DNA of 64,000 bases from Calothrix sp. PCC 7716 (GCF_019977735.1 NZ_AP025018.1:1736001-1800000), one strand, 5' to 3'. Counted from the first letter of the stretch, positions 43,148 through 52,446 are shown. The notes: generated by a model not told the origin, from the sequence alone. A program made the numbers and translations.

Positions 43148-44119
43148 ATGGTTACTCTCATTGACTCTCAAAGCGGTTTAAGCGAAATCGAAATGCTGAA
43201 CCAGGGAATGCACCACAAAATTGCCAATGAAATTGCTATTCTCAAAAGCATCGCTTATGACATATTGGAGTTTTCCCAGAATGAAGACTTACCTCTCAGT
43301 AGTATTGTTCAGGATATTGATTATATATTCTCACAAATCACTTGCCGCAAGACAGAGGGAAAGTTAAAAATTGCTGAAATACCTCATAATGATTATGAAA
43401 AAAAATCGGCAATACTTTCTCAGACCGCTCACGATATTTCTGATTTTGTCAATAAGAAGTTAGCAGTTATCAAATCTGAAGCTCAATTAGCAATACTGCA
43501 ATTTCAACCTAACACTCCTCACTACAAAGACTTAAATAAGTTCTTAGTTCAGTTAGAACTTACCCAAGCAGCACTTGATGACCTGAAGACAATGAATGAG
43601 GGAATTGTAATTAAGCATCATAATTTTCTTGTTAAAAAGTTATTTGAGAGGTGGGAAACAAATCCTAAAATTCAACATGCAACTATTTATTTAGACATTC
43701 GTAATGGCAATCAAGAATTTAAAGGTGACGAGGAAAAAATCAAAAGTGCCATTCAAGAATTAGTAGAAAATTCTCTTAAGCATAACCCCGATAAACCTGA
43801 TTTAGAAATTCACATTACTTCTAAGGATGTAGTAAATCTTCCAGAAAGTAGGGATTATAACATTTCTAGCGAACAAAAATATCTTTTGATTGAGTTTGCA
43901 GATAATGGTAAGGGTGTACCGGACGACAAAAAAGATTGGATATTTCAACCTTTGAAAACAACTTCTCCTAGAGGCAAAGGTAATGGCTTAGGTCTTTTTA
44001 TTATTCGCAAGACTTTGGCAAAGATGAATGCTTACATCCATGAAAGTGGAAAAAATGGAGTGAAATTTGAAATATTCATACCATATGAGAACGATACTCA
44101 TACCACAGTCAATCATTAA
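43148..44119 (+). CDS. Histidine-kinase-like ATPase protein
   Basis: 323 aa. The C-terminal third is a HATPase_c domain: N-box with ELVENSLKHN (about residues 206-215), G1 DNGKGVP (about 257-263) and G2 GKGNGLGLFII (about 277-287). The N-terminal 190 residues are predicted helical, with paired short helices, and contain TAHDISDFVNKKLAV and LDDLKTMNEG segments, but I see no canonical HisKA phospho-acceptor, REC or transmembrane domain. It is probably a soluble kinase or ATPase with a divergent dimerisation module. It directly precedes an AlbA_2 fragment by about 10-25 bp, which suggests an operon or a disrupted two-gene unit. Confidence 0.75.
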   Translation: MVTLIDSQSGLSEIEMLNQGMHHKIANEIAILKSIAYDILEFSQNEDLPLSSIVQDIDYIFSQITCRKTEGKLKIAEIPHNDYEKKSAILSQTAHDISDFVNKKLAVIKSEAQLAILQFQPNTPHYKDLNKFLVQLELTQAALDDLKTMNEGIVIKHHNFLVKKLFERWETNPKIQHATIYLDIRNGNQEFKGDEEKIKSAIQELVENSLKHNPDKPDLEIHITSKDVVNLPESRDYNISSEQKYLLIEFADNGKGVPDDKKDWIFQPLKTTSPRGKGNGLGLFIIRKTLAKMNAYIHESGKNGVKFEIFIPYENDTHTTVNH

Positions 44120-44128
44120 TAAATATAA

Positions 44129-44506
44129 AATGAAGACCTGAGATTGAGCGTTCTCAAAACAATTGCTGCATTTCTTAATTGTGATGGAGGAACTCTGATT
44201 ATTGGTGTAGAAGATAATGGTAATATATTTGGTTTAGAAAAAGACCTGTCATTACTCTCTAAGAAAAATCTTGACCAATTTGAACAGACAATCATCAATC
44301 TCATTTGCGACCGTATTGGCGCCAGCTTCACTCAACTAGTTAAAATTAGGTTTGAAAATCTTGAAGGTAAAGATGTTTGTGCTGTTGATGTAAGAAAATC
44401 AGCCAAGCGAGCTTTTATGAAAGGTAAGGAAAAACTGGAGTTTTATATTAGAGCAGGTAATACCTCGAAATCGCTTGAAGTCCCAGATATATATGATTAT
44501 ATGTGA
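44129..44506 (+). pseudogene. 5'-truncated AlbA_2 (Schlafen/AAA_4) domain gene
   Basis: A frame open from 44129 reads NEDLRLSVLKTIAAFLNCDG and continues with GTLIIGVEDNGNIFGLEKDL, a match to the AlbA_2 domain (PF04326), through a basic segment (CAVDVRKSAKRAF) to the FYIRAGNTSKSLE motif and stop at 44506. In full-length proteins the domain begins about 30-50 residues earlier with an E-x-E-F-K motif, absent here. An ATG at 44130 is out of frame by one base, so translation would need the TTG at 44144. Fragment or frameshifted remnant is most likely; a functional short form is possible. Confidence 0.6.
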
Positions 44507-44540
44507 ACTAAAAGATTGCAACTAAATTATATAATCCCCC

Positions 44541-44579
44541 CAACCCCCTTGTTAAGGGGGGCTAAGAACACTTCTCTTG
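44541..44579. repeat. CCCCC/GGGGG hairpin repeat
   Basis: AACCCCCTTGTTAAGGGGGG hairpin, same family as 21523 and 63060, abutting the MITE-like element. Confidence 0.7.
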
Positions 44580-44810
44580 TCCCCCCTTATCAAGGCTACG
44601 GTGTACACACAAGTCGCTAAAATCCTTATCCCGCCTGGGATTAAAAATCCCAGTCTAATAGCACAAGTCCATTTAAATGATGATTTTAGCTATCAGACTT
44701 AGGTTTACTTTAGTTGGCATTTATTTGAGCATTTAAGGGGTGCTTAAGACCCGAAACGTATGCGGGGACTACTTGTGTGTACACGGTAGCCTTATCAAGG
44801 GGGATCAATT
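44580..44810. mobile_element. MITE-like element with about 30-bp terminal inverted repeats
   Basis: Left end CCCCCTTATCAAGGCTACGG with TGTACACACAAGT; right end ACTTGTGTGTACACGGTAGC with CTTATCAAGGGGG: near-perfect inverted termini about 230 bp apart, with no coding capacity between. An internal GGGATTAAAAATCCC hairpin lies near 44638. A partial end is found inside the repeat at 21523, indicating mobility of the family in this genome. No transposase is in the window. Confidence 0.65.
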
Positions 44811-44927
44811 TCCAATTCTTTTATAAAACTTGATGATTTCTCAGTAAATATTCACACGTAATAGGCGCCTTTTTTATGCCATATTAGTTTAATTAACAGT
44901 ATAGTTATACTATTAAGTGTGAATAAT

Positions 44928-45470
44928 ATGACGGAATTAGCAGTGATGAGCGTTGAAACTGCACGTACTGTTGCACAAGACCCTTCGACGGAGCCTTTCT
45001 CACTTGAACTGATAGCGTTGTATGGGGATGTAGAACTAGGTAAAAAAGCACCCTTAACAGTATTAGACAAGCTCGCAAAAGATACACGTCAAGCTGTAAA
45101 AATAGCTGTTGCGAACAATCCTAAAACTTCTATTGAAACATTAGAAGCGATTATAAGAGCAGACAAGTATCATAGTAAACCAAGTTTAGCTGCATTAAAA
45201 CATTTGCTCTTAAGGGCGCCTTCTCGTGCAGAAAAACATCTTTTACATTATTACGAACAAATGGGTGATTCTGAGTTATCTAATTTTATTTTAGAACATC
45301 CTGCGGCGCCGATAGATTTACTAAAGAAAAAGCTGCGTTTGCTTTCTTGGATGGAACGCTATACTATTACACAGAATTCTAAAAGCTCACGGGCAATATT
45401 GGAAATTTTGGCTAAAGATGCTAACTGTGTTGTTTGTGCCGCTGCAAAAGAAAGGTGGATTTCTCTGTGA
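44928..45470 (+). CDS. Leucine-rich-variant / HEAT-like helical repeat protein
   Basis: 180 aa (a GTG three codons upstream is an alternative start). It consists of short helical repeats; two are visible as VLDKLAKDTRQAVKIAVANN and ILEILAKDANCVVCAAAKER, the form of leucine-rich-variant (LRV) repeats. A central Lys/Arg-rich helix pair contains KHLLLRAPSRAEKHLLHYY. The end coding WISL and stop falls in a dispersed repeat (45463-45490). Such proteins mediate protein contacts; partner unknown. AT-rich 5' region with weak ribosome binding site. Confidence 0.7.
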   Translation: MTELAVMSVETARTVAQDPSTEPFSLELIALYGDVELGKKAPLTVLDKLAKDTRQAVKIAVANNPKTSIETLEAIIRADKYHSKPSLAALKHLLLRAPSRAEKHLLHYYEQMGDSELSNFILEHPAAPIDLLKKKLRLLSWMERYTITQNSKSSRAILEILAKDANCVVCAAAKERWISL

Positions 45471-45547
45471 ACTCTGTGTCTCTGTGGTAAAATAACTAAC
45501 CTTGTCACTGCACAGGCAAGATGCCTGTGCTACATTAGGATGCCTGT
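45463..45547. repeat. Dispersed repeats at convergent 3' ends
   Basis: CTCTGTGAACTCTGTGTCTC TGTGG (45463-45487) is a single arm of the family at 52150 and supplies the stop codon of the gene at 44928. From 45503, CACAGGCAAGATGCCTGTGC and a second partial copy AGGATGCCTGTGC belong to the GGCATCC family; the second copy forms the last codons of trmB. Confidence 0.75.
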
Positions 45548-46183
45548 GCTACATTTTTCAAATACTACACGATAAACAGGTTCACCTTTGCTTTGTGTCG
45601 AAATTTCCCTTTCGGTAGGTACAGGTAATGGATTTTCTGCTAACCATTCTCCAGTGCCTTGAATTTTAAATGCTGGATTTTCTAAAAACCTCGCGCGCAT
45701 TTCTTCAGCAACAAATTCTATATCTGATTGTAAAAATACAATACCCGACGGCGCCATAAATTCGGCTAATTCTGTAACTAACTCAGGTTGAACTACACGT
45801 CTTTTAGCATGACGATTTTTAAACCAGGGGTCAGGAAATTGAATTGAAACTCGCTGTAATACACCTGGAGGTAGTGTAGATAATAATGGTTTGAGTGAAT
45901 TATTGGCGTTGCAAAATAAATAATGTACGTTGGTTAAGTTTAATTCTGAACGTGTGATATTCGCATCTTCTACTAATGGTTTGCGAATTTCTAAACCTAA
46001 AAAATTCCAGTCAGGTTGGAGTGGCGCCATTTGTAATATAAATCTTCCACGCGCACAACCGATATCTAAGTGTAAAGGTTGATTAAGTTTGGTATAGATT
46101 TGTTCCCATTGAATTGGGTTTGTTGGTGCTAGGTACTTGTATGATAGCGGATTGACATGCTGCCGAACTCTGACGCGAGCCAT
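45530..46183 (-). CDS. trmB: tRNA (guanine-N7-)-methyltransferase
   Basis: Methylates G46 of tRNA using S-adenosylmethionine. 217 aa. Motifs: LDIGCARGRF (AdoMet site), LEIRKPLVEDA, the VSIQFPDPWFKNRHAKRR motif that defines TrmB, and LQSDIEFVAEEMR. The catalytic and substrate-binding residues look intact. The last seven residues (CSTGILM) are encoded by a dispersed repeat and are not typical of the family. Upstream ATG begins MARVRVRQHVNPLS, a normal start. Divergent from the metallophosphoesterase gene. Confidence 0.93.
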   Translation of the reverse strand: MARVRVRQHVNPLSYKYLAPTNPIQWEQIYTKLNQPLHLDIGCARGRFILQMAPLQPDWNFLGLEIRKPLVEDANITRSELNLTNVHYLFCNANNSLKPLLSTLPPGVLQRVSIQFPDPWFKNRHAKRRVVQPELVTELAEFMAPSGIVFLQSDIEFVAEEMRARFLENPAFKIQGTGEWLAENPLPVPTEREISTQSKGEPVYRVVFEKCSTGILM

Positions 46184-46264
46184 ATTGTTAAACGTTATAC
46201 TTTTCTATAATGATTGTTTTTTTTGCTTTTTTTACACCGTTACTTTAAAATTACCCTTAGTTCA

Positions 46265-47362
46265 ATGATTCCGAACTTTCGTTTTGCTGTAGTCAGCGAT
46301 TTGCATATCGCACTTCCTCATACTATTTGGGATCACCCTAGTCGGTTTCATTTGGTTGAGGTGAGTATTCCCGCTTTTGAAAGTGTACTTGAGCATTTGA
46401 TGCAAATCGATTTAGATTTTATTTTGTTGCCTGGTGATTTAACTCAACATGGCGAACCTGATAATCATAACTGGTTGCAGCAACGTTTGGCTAAGTTACC
46501 TTTCCCAGCTTATGTTATTCCTGGTAATCATGATGTTCCTGTTTTGGAAGCAAATAGTCAATCGATTGCTTTTAAAGATTTTCCCAAGTATTATCGTAAG
46601 TTTGGTTACGAGAACGACGAACTATATTATACTCGTTTGATTTTACCAGGTGTACGGTTAGTTGCTCTTAATTCTAATGCTTTTAATGAACAAGGAAATT
46701 TAATTGGGCGCCTAGTTCCGCAACAATTACAGTGGTTAGACAAAGTGTTGGCTAATGCTCAAGATGAGCTTGTGTTAGTAATGATACATCATAATGTGGT
46801 GGAGCATTTACCTAATCAAGCGCGCCACCCAATGGCTAATCGCTATATGCTAGAGAATGCAAGCGAGTTATTAGAGGTGTTACGGCGTTATCAAGTTAAG
46901 CTTGTTTTTACTGGGCATTTACACGTTCAAGATATTGCCGAAGATAACGGGGTATATGATATTACTACTGGTTCATTGGTAAGTTATCCACATCCTTATA
47001 GAATATTTGAGTATCGACAGGATGAATTGGGAAATAGTCGGTTGCAGGTTTTATCGTATCGCGTTGAGTCTGTACCTGAATTTCCTAATTTACAATGTTA
47101 TTCGCGCACTTGGATGGGCGACCGTAGTTTTCCTTTTCTCGTTAGGCTGTTAACGTTGCCACCTTTAAGTTTACCTGTAAGTAAAGCTGAAGAGTTGGCA
47201 CCGACTTTACGCGATTTTTGGGCAAATATTGCTGATGGTGATGCTGTGTTTGATTATCCGCAATTCCCAAAAGAGGTTAGTAATTATTTTTACAAGTATG
47301 CTGCGATGACAAAAGAGGGTCATCCGGCGTTGATTGATAATAATATTTCATTATTGTTGTAG
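46265..47362 (+). CDS. Metallophosphoesterase
   Basis: 365 aa from the ATG starting MIPNFRFAVVSDLHI. Calcineurin-like fold with all metal motifs: DLHI (about residue 11), GDLTQHG, GNHD, MIHHNVV and GHLHVQ, in order. Similar to CpdA/3',5'-cyclic-AMP phosphodiesterase-type proteins, but substrate cannot be told from the sequence. The C-terminal 100 residues form an additional region seen in cyanobacterial members. Its TAG stop lies in a palindrome shared with the convergent FIST gene. An upstream start at 46214 adds a non-conserved hydrophobic peptide. Confidence 0.85.
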   Translation: MIPNFRFAVVSDLHIALPHTIWDHPSRFHLVEVSIPAFESVLEHLMQIDLDFILLPGDLTQHGEPDNHNWLQQRLAKLPFPAYVIPGNHDVPVLEANSQSIAFKDFPKYYRKFGYENDELYYTRLILPGVRLVALNSNAFNEQGNLIGRLVPQQLQWLDKVLANAQDELVLVMIHHNVVEHLPNQARHPMANRYMLENASELLEVLRRYQVKLVFTGHLHVQDIAEDNGVYDITTGSLVSYPHPYRIFEYRQDELGNSRLQVLSYRVESVPEFPNLQCYSRTWMGDRSFPFLVRLLTLPPLSLPVSKAEELAPTLRDFWANIADGDAVFDYPQFPKEVSNYFYKYAAMTKEGHPALIDNNISLLL

Positions 47363-47388
47363 AGACGCGATATATCGCGTCTCTACAA
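47357..47388. terminator. 32-bp perfect palindrome containing the stop codons of two convergent genes
   Basis: TTGTAGAGACGCGATA and its complement form a perfect palindrome of the GTAGAGACG family. The TAG in the left arm (47360-47362) ends the metallophosphoesterase and the mirror-image TAG in the right arm (47383-47385) ends the FIST gene on the other strand. As RNA it is a long stem, so a bidirectional terminator is likely. Confidence 0.88.
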
Positions 47389-48591
47389 TTGGCGGCAGAT
47401 GCCAAAGACGGATGTGAAAGCGTGGAGAAATGTTCTGCCTTTAACGGGGCCAATTTCGCCACCGCAGAAAAATCCGCTTAGGGGTATGTTGTGGAGGTAG
47501 CGTTGGAATAAGTGCGAGTCAAAGTTAGGTTGACCGTATAGACCTTCACCTCTTCCTAAACAAGAAAACATTAAGGCGCCTACAGGAGTTTCTTGCCCAA
47601 AATGCTCTTTTTGATAACTTTGTAGAAATAATTCTAGGTCTTCAGCACTGGTTTGGGCGTCACGAATATGAAATTGTAAGCGCTGTCCTGGACGCACTAC
47701 ATCTCCTATGGCGATGGCGCCTGCTGAGGGGTCAACGCCAAGAATGCTACGTATCAAAAAGTCGCCTTGCTGTAAATTTTGTTTAAATTCGTCCATTGCG
47801 ACCCCCACAAACAACCAGTTCTGCGCTAGCATTTTTTCTTCTTCGCTGAGGTCAGCAACTAAGTCACGTAATACTGCGAGGGGCACTTTGTCGTTGAGTT
47901 CAAGGATAATATTGCGGTCACCTCTGGTTACTTGTAGCGGTTCGCCAATAGGTCGGCATCCTTGGGCGACTATTGTATCGACAACAATATTGCCACTCAA
48001 AGCTACCCCTACCAAACCATCACGGTACATTTTGCCGTTGTAAAACAAAGCAACTCGACTGCCAAACCCACCACTACCACTCGCTTGACCACCTAATGTC
48101 ACCGAACCAGGATAAGCAAAATCTAGTCCTTGCAGTAAATCATTTACACCCGTTGAGAATGTCCCGGAAAACAAAATAAATTTTGGGACTGGGTTTGCGG
48201 GCACACCAATAAAATCAACCCAAGCATCCGGCGAACTATCTAAATCGGGTAGTTCATCTAGGGTAATATGAAATGCCTGGACATTAACATCTGGTAAGTA
48301 GGCTAAAGTTAACGCGAGCGCGGGTTCCGCTTCGAGTTCCTGTGTTTGATTGTGAGCATTTGTACCAACTATGCCACCACCACTACAACCTATTAACACA
48401 GGTACAGAAAGCTTTAGAGCCAACAACGGTAATAACCTTGAATACTCGCTTGTAAAGGCACTCGAAATAAATACCAGTCCCAAATGAGGTTCGTGCGTTA
48501 ACTGCGAAGTGGCTTTCTCTACTACTTCGTTAACAGCTGCTTCTAATGAAGGACGGGTTGATAGGGCATTCGCCCATTGCATTCGTGCCAT
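47383..48591 (-). CDS. FIST domain protein
   Basis: 402 aa with the FIST_N domain (about 25-220; HLGLVFISSAFTSEYSRLLP, GCSGGGIVGTN) followed by FIST_C (about 225-375; GRGEGLYGQPNFDSHL and FCGGEIGPV). FIST proteins are predicted small-ligand sensors, perhaps for amino acids, often linked to signalling kinases. No kinase is adjacent here. Full-length and intact. It converges on the metallophosphoesterase with the shared palindrome. Confidence 0.9.
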   Translation of the reverse strand: MARMQWANALSTRPSLEAAVNEVVEKATSQLTHEPHLGLVFISSAFTSEYSRLLPLLALKLSVPVLIGCSGGGIVGTNAHNQTQELEAEPALALTLAYLPDVNVQAFHITLDELPDLDSSPDAWVDFIGVPANPVPKFILFSGTFSTGVNDLLQGLDFAYPGSVTLGGQASGSGGFGSRVALFYNGKMYRDGLVGVALSGNIVVDTIVAQGCRPIGEPLQVTRGDRNIILELNDKVPLAVLRDLVADLSEEEKMLAQNWLFVGVAMDEFKQNLQQGDFLIRSILGVDPSAGAIAIGDVVRPGQRLQFHIRDAQTSAEDLELFLQSYQKEHFGQETPVGALMFSCLGRGEGLYGQPNFDSHLFQRYLHNIPLSGFFCGGEIGPVKGRTFLHAFTSVFGICRQL

Positions 48592-48898
48592 GAGTTTGTG
48601 TAAGGCTTCGGTTTAAGCGTGGTGTTATACCTAATCTTAGACTAACGGTAATTGTATATTCGGGTTTTACAGTAAAAATTATTCGCCTAAATCTTAAAAA
48701 ATCAATAAGGATATCCAGAATTGGTACGAGTTATTGTGTATTGATAGTATTGAGATGTAAAGTATAGGAATATATACCCAGACGTAGCGTCAACTCGCTA
48801 AAATGGTGTTTACATCAACCTAGAATGTGTTTTTTCCATCAAAACCATGCTGGTAGAATCAGAAATAATCTGTTTGACAATCACTTAAGGTAATACCA

Positions 48899-49117
48899 AT
48901 GAGTATCCAAGAAAGAATCCAACAAGAACTCGAACAAGCTCGCGCTGTTTGTGACGCCACTGGTGGTGAGTCGTCTGAGTGCGCTGCTGCTTGGGACGCT
49001 GTTGAAGAACTTCAAGCTGAAGCTTCACACCAACGCCAAGAAAAACCAAAAAACTCTTTAGAACAATACTGCGACGCTAACCCAGAAGCTGCTGAGTGCA
49101 GAGTATACGAAGAATAA
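48899..49117 (+). CDS. cp12: CP12, Calvin cycle regulatory protein
   Basis: 72 aa. CP12 is a small intrinsically disordered protein that, under oxidising conditions in the dark, binds GAPDH and phosphoribulokinase to switch off the Calvin cycle. It shows both redox cysteine pairs (Cys18/Cys28 and Cys58/Cys67) and the core motif AWDAVEEL (31-38). The C-terminal ECRVYEE is the GAPDH-binding end. The 48592-48898 upstream gap shows no other gene and should hold its promoter. Monocistronic by spacing, with a palindrome downstream. Confidence 0.96.
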   Translation: MSIQERIQQELEQARAVCDATGGESSECAAAWDAVEELQAEASHQRQEKPKNSLEQYCDANPEAAECRVYEE

Positions 49118-49166
49118 TACTGTACTTAGTATACAACCTGGTTTCTGGTTTGATTTTCGTTCCCCC

Positions 49167-49200
49167 ATGTAGAGACGCGATGTTCCTCGCGTCTCTACAT
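49167..49200. repeat. GTAGAGACG-family hairpin
   Basis: ATGTAGAGACGCGA and TCGCGTCTCTACAT with a TGTTCC loop, 50 bp after cp12; likely its terminator. Confidence 0.75.
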
Positions 49201-49255
49201 TTTGGATTATCGTTATTATTATGTTATATTTTACACTTTATATTTTTGTGTAATT

Positions 49256-49849
49256 ATGGGTAATGTTGCTTGGTATCGTGGACTAGTTTGGCTTGATTAT
49301 CGATTAGCTATATTATTTACCGTAGTTATTCCTTTAATCTTGCTAATTTGGGCTTTTGTTCAAAAAGCTCAACCAATACAGCATTTGTTGATGATTTACT
49401 GGCGAGTGGCTAGTTTGTTAGTTATTACGCTTTATTTAATGATTGCTCAGTATCCGGTTGCTTTTCTTTCTGGGTTACTTGCGCGGATTCTAGTTCCAAT
49501 TTCATTATGGTTTTGGGTAGACTTGAATGATGAGATTGAATATCAGTCAGGCGCCTTAAAGTTAATTTTTACCTCGTGGCGATGGGCAACCACCTTTTAT
49601 TGTATTCTAGGTGTTATGGCATTAACTCCTGCACTAGGTTGTGGGTTTTCTGATACCGCTATCAAGACTAGTACTTGTCAACTGTGGTTAGAGGCGCCTT
49701 TAACATTTAAAGATATTTTCCACGCTAATACGAAAGTACCATTTTTAGGGATACTTGGTATTTTGGGTTTGATAATTTATGTTATTTACCTAAGTTATTT
49801 CGTAATTGTCAGACTTGGCAAACAAGGACGGTCAGCAACCGAACAATAA
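49256..49849 (+). CDS. DUF3177 membrane protein
   Basis: 197 aa from the ATG beginning MGNVAWYRGLVWLDYRLAIL; a longer frame from 49202 starts in a repeat and lacks support. Matches the cyanobacterial DUF3177 family, with six predicted hydrophobic segments and the conserved ARILVPISLWFWVDLNDEI loop in the middle. Integral membrane protein of unknown function, found across cyanobacteria. The small gene at 49892 follows on the same strand. Confidence 0.85.
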   Translation: MGNVAWYRGLVWLDYRLAILFTVVIPLILLIWAFVQKAQPIQHLLMIYWRVASLLVITLYLMIAQYPVAFLSGLLARILVPISLWFWVDLNDEIEYQSGALKLIFTSWRWATTFYCILGVMALTPALGCGFSDTAIKTSTCQLWLEAPLTFKDIFHANTKVPFLGILGILGLIIYVIYLSYFVIVRLGKQGRSATEQ

Positions 49850-49891
49850 AACGAAACCTGGGTTTTAACCCAGGTTATAGAAATAAGTATC

Positions 49892-50188
49892 ATGAACTTA
49901 GTTGAAAAAAGACTAGAAAATTATACAATTAAACGTCCTTTTCAAGTTTTAGTCGTAACTGCGCTTGTAGATGGTGAAGAGGACGAGATTACTGTTTTCA
50001 AAGGATTTTCGAGTTCGTTGGTGCGTGGAACACCTTCTGACCCCGATGTGCCAGTTTTACCAGATAATGCTAATATACTAAGTATAGATATAGTTGCTAG
50101 CCCTTATAATCCTGAAGCCCCTCGTTATATCGAGCAAAATTTATCTTGGTCGGTTATGCAAGCTCGGTTATCAGATGTTGGTGTGTAA
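49892..50188 (+). CDS. Conserved cyanobacterial protein, 98 aa
   Basis: 98 aa, no signal peptide or membrane segment. It resembles a small protein conserved in cyanobacteria: an N-terminal KRPFQVLVVTALVDGEEDEI strand-rich part, a loop with FSSSLVRGTPSDPD, and a C-terminal PRYIEQNLSWSVMQARL. I do not know a function. Follows DUF3177 by 40 bp, so the two may be cotranscribed. Confidence 0.7.
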   Translation: MNLVEKRLENYTIKRPFQVLVVTALVDGEEDEITVFKGFSSSLVRGTPSDPDVPVLPDNANILSIDIVASPYNPEAPRYIEQNLSWSVMQARLSDVGV

Positions 50189-50514
50189 GCGCGTGCAGTA
50201 GGCGATTCAAAAAGCTTTATAGTTATTTAAGTACAAACAAAGTAATTAAAATTACAATGTAACAAAAGCATCCGCATCAAGATATTGTAAAAAGTCTAAC
50301 TCTTTGTTACGCAATCGCAAAATTATGTTAACTTATTATGAATAATCATAAATATCAGAATAAATAGTGATTTGTCGTATCCACTCTAGGGTAGATTTTT
50401 GTTTTTAACGCCATTCCCAATTATAGTCACGAGGCAGACGTAGCTTAATTTAAGCGTCTGTGAGAGTTTCGTATTACACTCATCCTTCGCGTAACATTTA
50501 CACTCCCATTCATC
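50189..50514. other. guaA upstream region
   Basis: AT-rich intergenic DNA without a supported gene. I see no convincing purine riboswitch; the guaA promoter presumably lies here. Confidence 0.5.
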
Positions 50515-52137
50515 ATGAATACAGCGGTGACTCTACTTACAGAACAAGTGTCTCAAGAAAAACAGCCTTTGAGACTTATTACTCGTCAAATCGTAGTTAT
50601 CCTCGACTTTGGCTCTCAGTACTCTGAACTAATAGCTCGTCGAGTTCGCGAGACTCAAGTATATTCCGAAGTCCTTTCCTATCGCACCACAGCAGAGCAA
50701 ATTCGTCAACTAAATCCTAAAGGAATTATTCTTTCGGGTGGTCCAAGTTCAGTTTATGATACAGGCGCCCCACATTGTGACCCAGAAATTTGGAATCTAG
50801 GCATACCCATAATGGGTGTTTGCTACGGTATGCAGTTAATGGTGCAGCAGTTGGGGGGAGAAGTATCGCGTGCGACTAGAGGTGAATATGGAAAAGCCTC
50901 ATTATATGTAGATGACGCAACAGACTTACTGGCAAACGTTGAAACTGGTACAACAATGTGGATGAGTCACGGTGACTCTGTAACCACTATGCCATCGGGT
51001 TTTGAGTTATTGGCACATACCGATAACACACCCTGCGCTGCCATAGCGAATCATGCTCATAAACTTTATGGGGTACAATTTCACCCAGAAGTCGTTCACT
51101 CACATGGTGGAGGAGCATTAATTCGTAATTTTGTTTACGACATTTGTGAATGCGAACCAACTTGGACGACCGACGCATTTGTAGAAGAAGCAGTACGCGA
51201 AATTCGTGCGCGTGTAGGAAACAAGCGCGTTTTACTTGCTTTATCTGGAGGAGTTGACTCTTCGACACTCGCATTTTTACTTTATAAAGCTATTGGTGAA
51301 CAGCTTACATGTATGTTTATTGACCAAGGCTTTATGCGGAAGTTAGAGCCAGAACGACTAGTAAAATTGTTCAAAGAAGAGTTTCATATACCTGTAGAGT
51401 ATGTCAACGCACGCCAACGCTTTTTAACTGCGCTTGATGGGATTACTGACCCAGAAGAAAAACGGCGTATTATCGGACACGAGTTCATTAGAGTGTTCGA
51501 GGAAGAGTCAAGACGTTTGGGACCATTCGATTATTTAGCACAGGGAACGCTATATCCTGATGTTATTGAATCTGCTGATACTAACGTAGACCCACAAACA
51601 GGTGAACGGGTAGCAGTAAAAATTAAAAGTCATCATAACGTTGGTGGGTTGCCCAAAGACCTACGATTTAAACTTGTTGAACCGCTTCGTAAGCTTTTCA
51701 AAGACGAAGTACGCAAAGTCGGACGTTCAATTGGTTTACCAGAAGAAATAGTTCAACGTCATCCCTTCCCAGGTCCTGGTTTGGCAATTCGTATTTTAGG
51801 CGAAGTTACTGCTGATAGGTTAAATATATTACGCGATGCTGACTTAATTGTACGGCAAGAAATTAACCAAAATGGTTTATATCATGATTGCTGGCAAGCT
51901 TTTGCAGTATTACTACCAATAAAAAGCGTTGGTGTAATGGGCGACCAGCGTACTTATGCGTACCCAATTGTTCTGCGAATTGTTACTAGCGAAGATGGAA
52001 TGACAGCAGATTGGGCCCGCGTACCCTATGACGTTTTGGAAGTAATTTCTAATCGTATAGTTAACGAAGTTAAAGGTGTTAACCGCGTTGTCTATGACAT
52101 TACCTCGAAACCACCTGGAACTATAGAGTGGGAATAG
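50515..52137 (+). CDS. guaA: GMP synthase (glutamine-hydrolysing)
   Basis: Converts XMP to GMP using glutamine and ATP. 540 aa. N-terminal class I glutamine amidotransferase (about 25-215) with nucleophile Cys103 in GVCYGMQL and His190/Glu192 in QFHPEV; ATP pyrophosphatase domain with SGGVDS (244-249); C-terminal dimerisation domain ending [16 protein letters not shown], the universal GuaA end. An extra N-terminal stretch of about 20 residues precedes [14 protein letters not shown]. Complete and apparently functional. Confidence 0.97.
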   Translation: MNTAVTLLTEQVSQEKQPLRLITRQIVVILDFGSQYSELIARRVRETQVYSEVLSYRTTAEQIRQLNPKGIILSGGPSSVYDTGAPHCDPEIWNLGIPIMGVCYGMQLMVQQLGGEVSRATRGEYGKASLYVDDATDLLANVETGTTMWMSHGDSVTTMPSGFELLAHTDNTPCAAIANHAHKLYGVQFHPEVVHSHGGGALIRNFVYDICECEPTWTTDAFVEEAVREIRARVGNKRVLLALSGGVDSSTLAFLLYKAIGEQLTCMFIDQGFMRKLEPERLVKLFKEEFHIPVEYVNARQRFLTALDGITDPEEKRRIIGHEFIRVFEEESRRLGPFDYLAQGTLYPDVIESADTNVDPQTGERVAVKIKSHHNVGGLPKDLRFKLVEPLRKLFKDEVRKVGRSIGLPEEIVQRHPFPGPGLAIRILGEVTADRLNILRDADLIVRQEINQNGLYHDCWQAFAVLLPIKSVGVMGDQRTYAYPIVLRIVTSEDGMTADWARVPYDVLEVISNRIVNEVKGVNRVVYDITSKPPGTIEWE

Positions 52138-52149
52138 GCGCCCTTATTT

Positions 52150-52222
52150 CCTCTCTGTGTTCTCCGTGTCTCTGTGGTAATAAAGAATTTTTCACCACAG
52201 AGGCGCAGAGTACACAGAGGAA
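52150..52222. repeat. Large inverted repeat of the CTCTGTGG family
   Basis: CCTCTCTGTGTTCTCCGTGT with CTCTGTGGT pairs with ACCACAGAGGCGCAGAGTAC and ACAGAGG, around an AT-rich loop. Related single arms occur at 38270 and 45463. It may terminate guaA. The rest of 52138-52446 shows no gene. Confidence 0.8.
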
Positions 52223-52446
52223 GAGTATAAAAATAGTGAAAAGTCCATATAATTGATAAGTGCCTCAATCAAGTATCTGGACTCTTAATAATGTGTGTAA
52301 ATCGTGAGATTTATTGAATTGTAAAAAAGTTTAGTAGCTTTTTGCTTCGGAATTATTACTGAATAAAATACTGTGTATTTTTTAGTTTACGTGATTTGGC
52401 TGAGAATAAAATTGTTACAAAATACACATTTTTATCGAGATATAGT

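Noticed and set aside
50189-50514. Purine riboswitch before guaA
   Set aside because: No paired P1-P3 arrangement or conserved purine core seen by eye.
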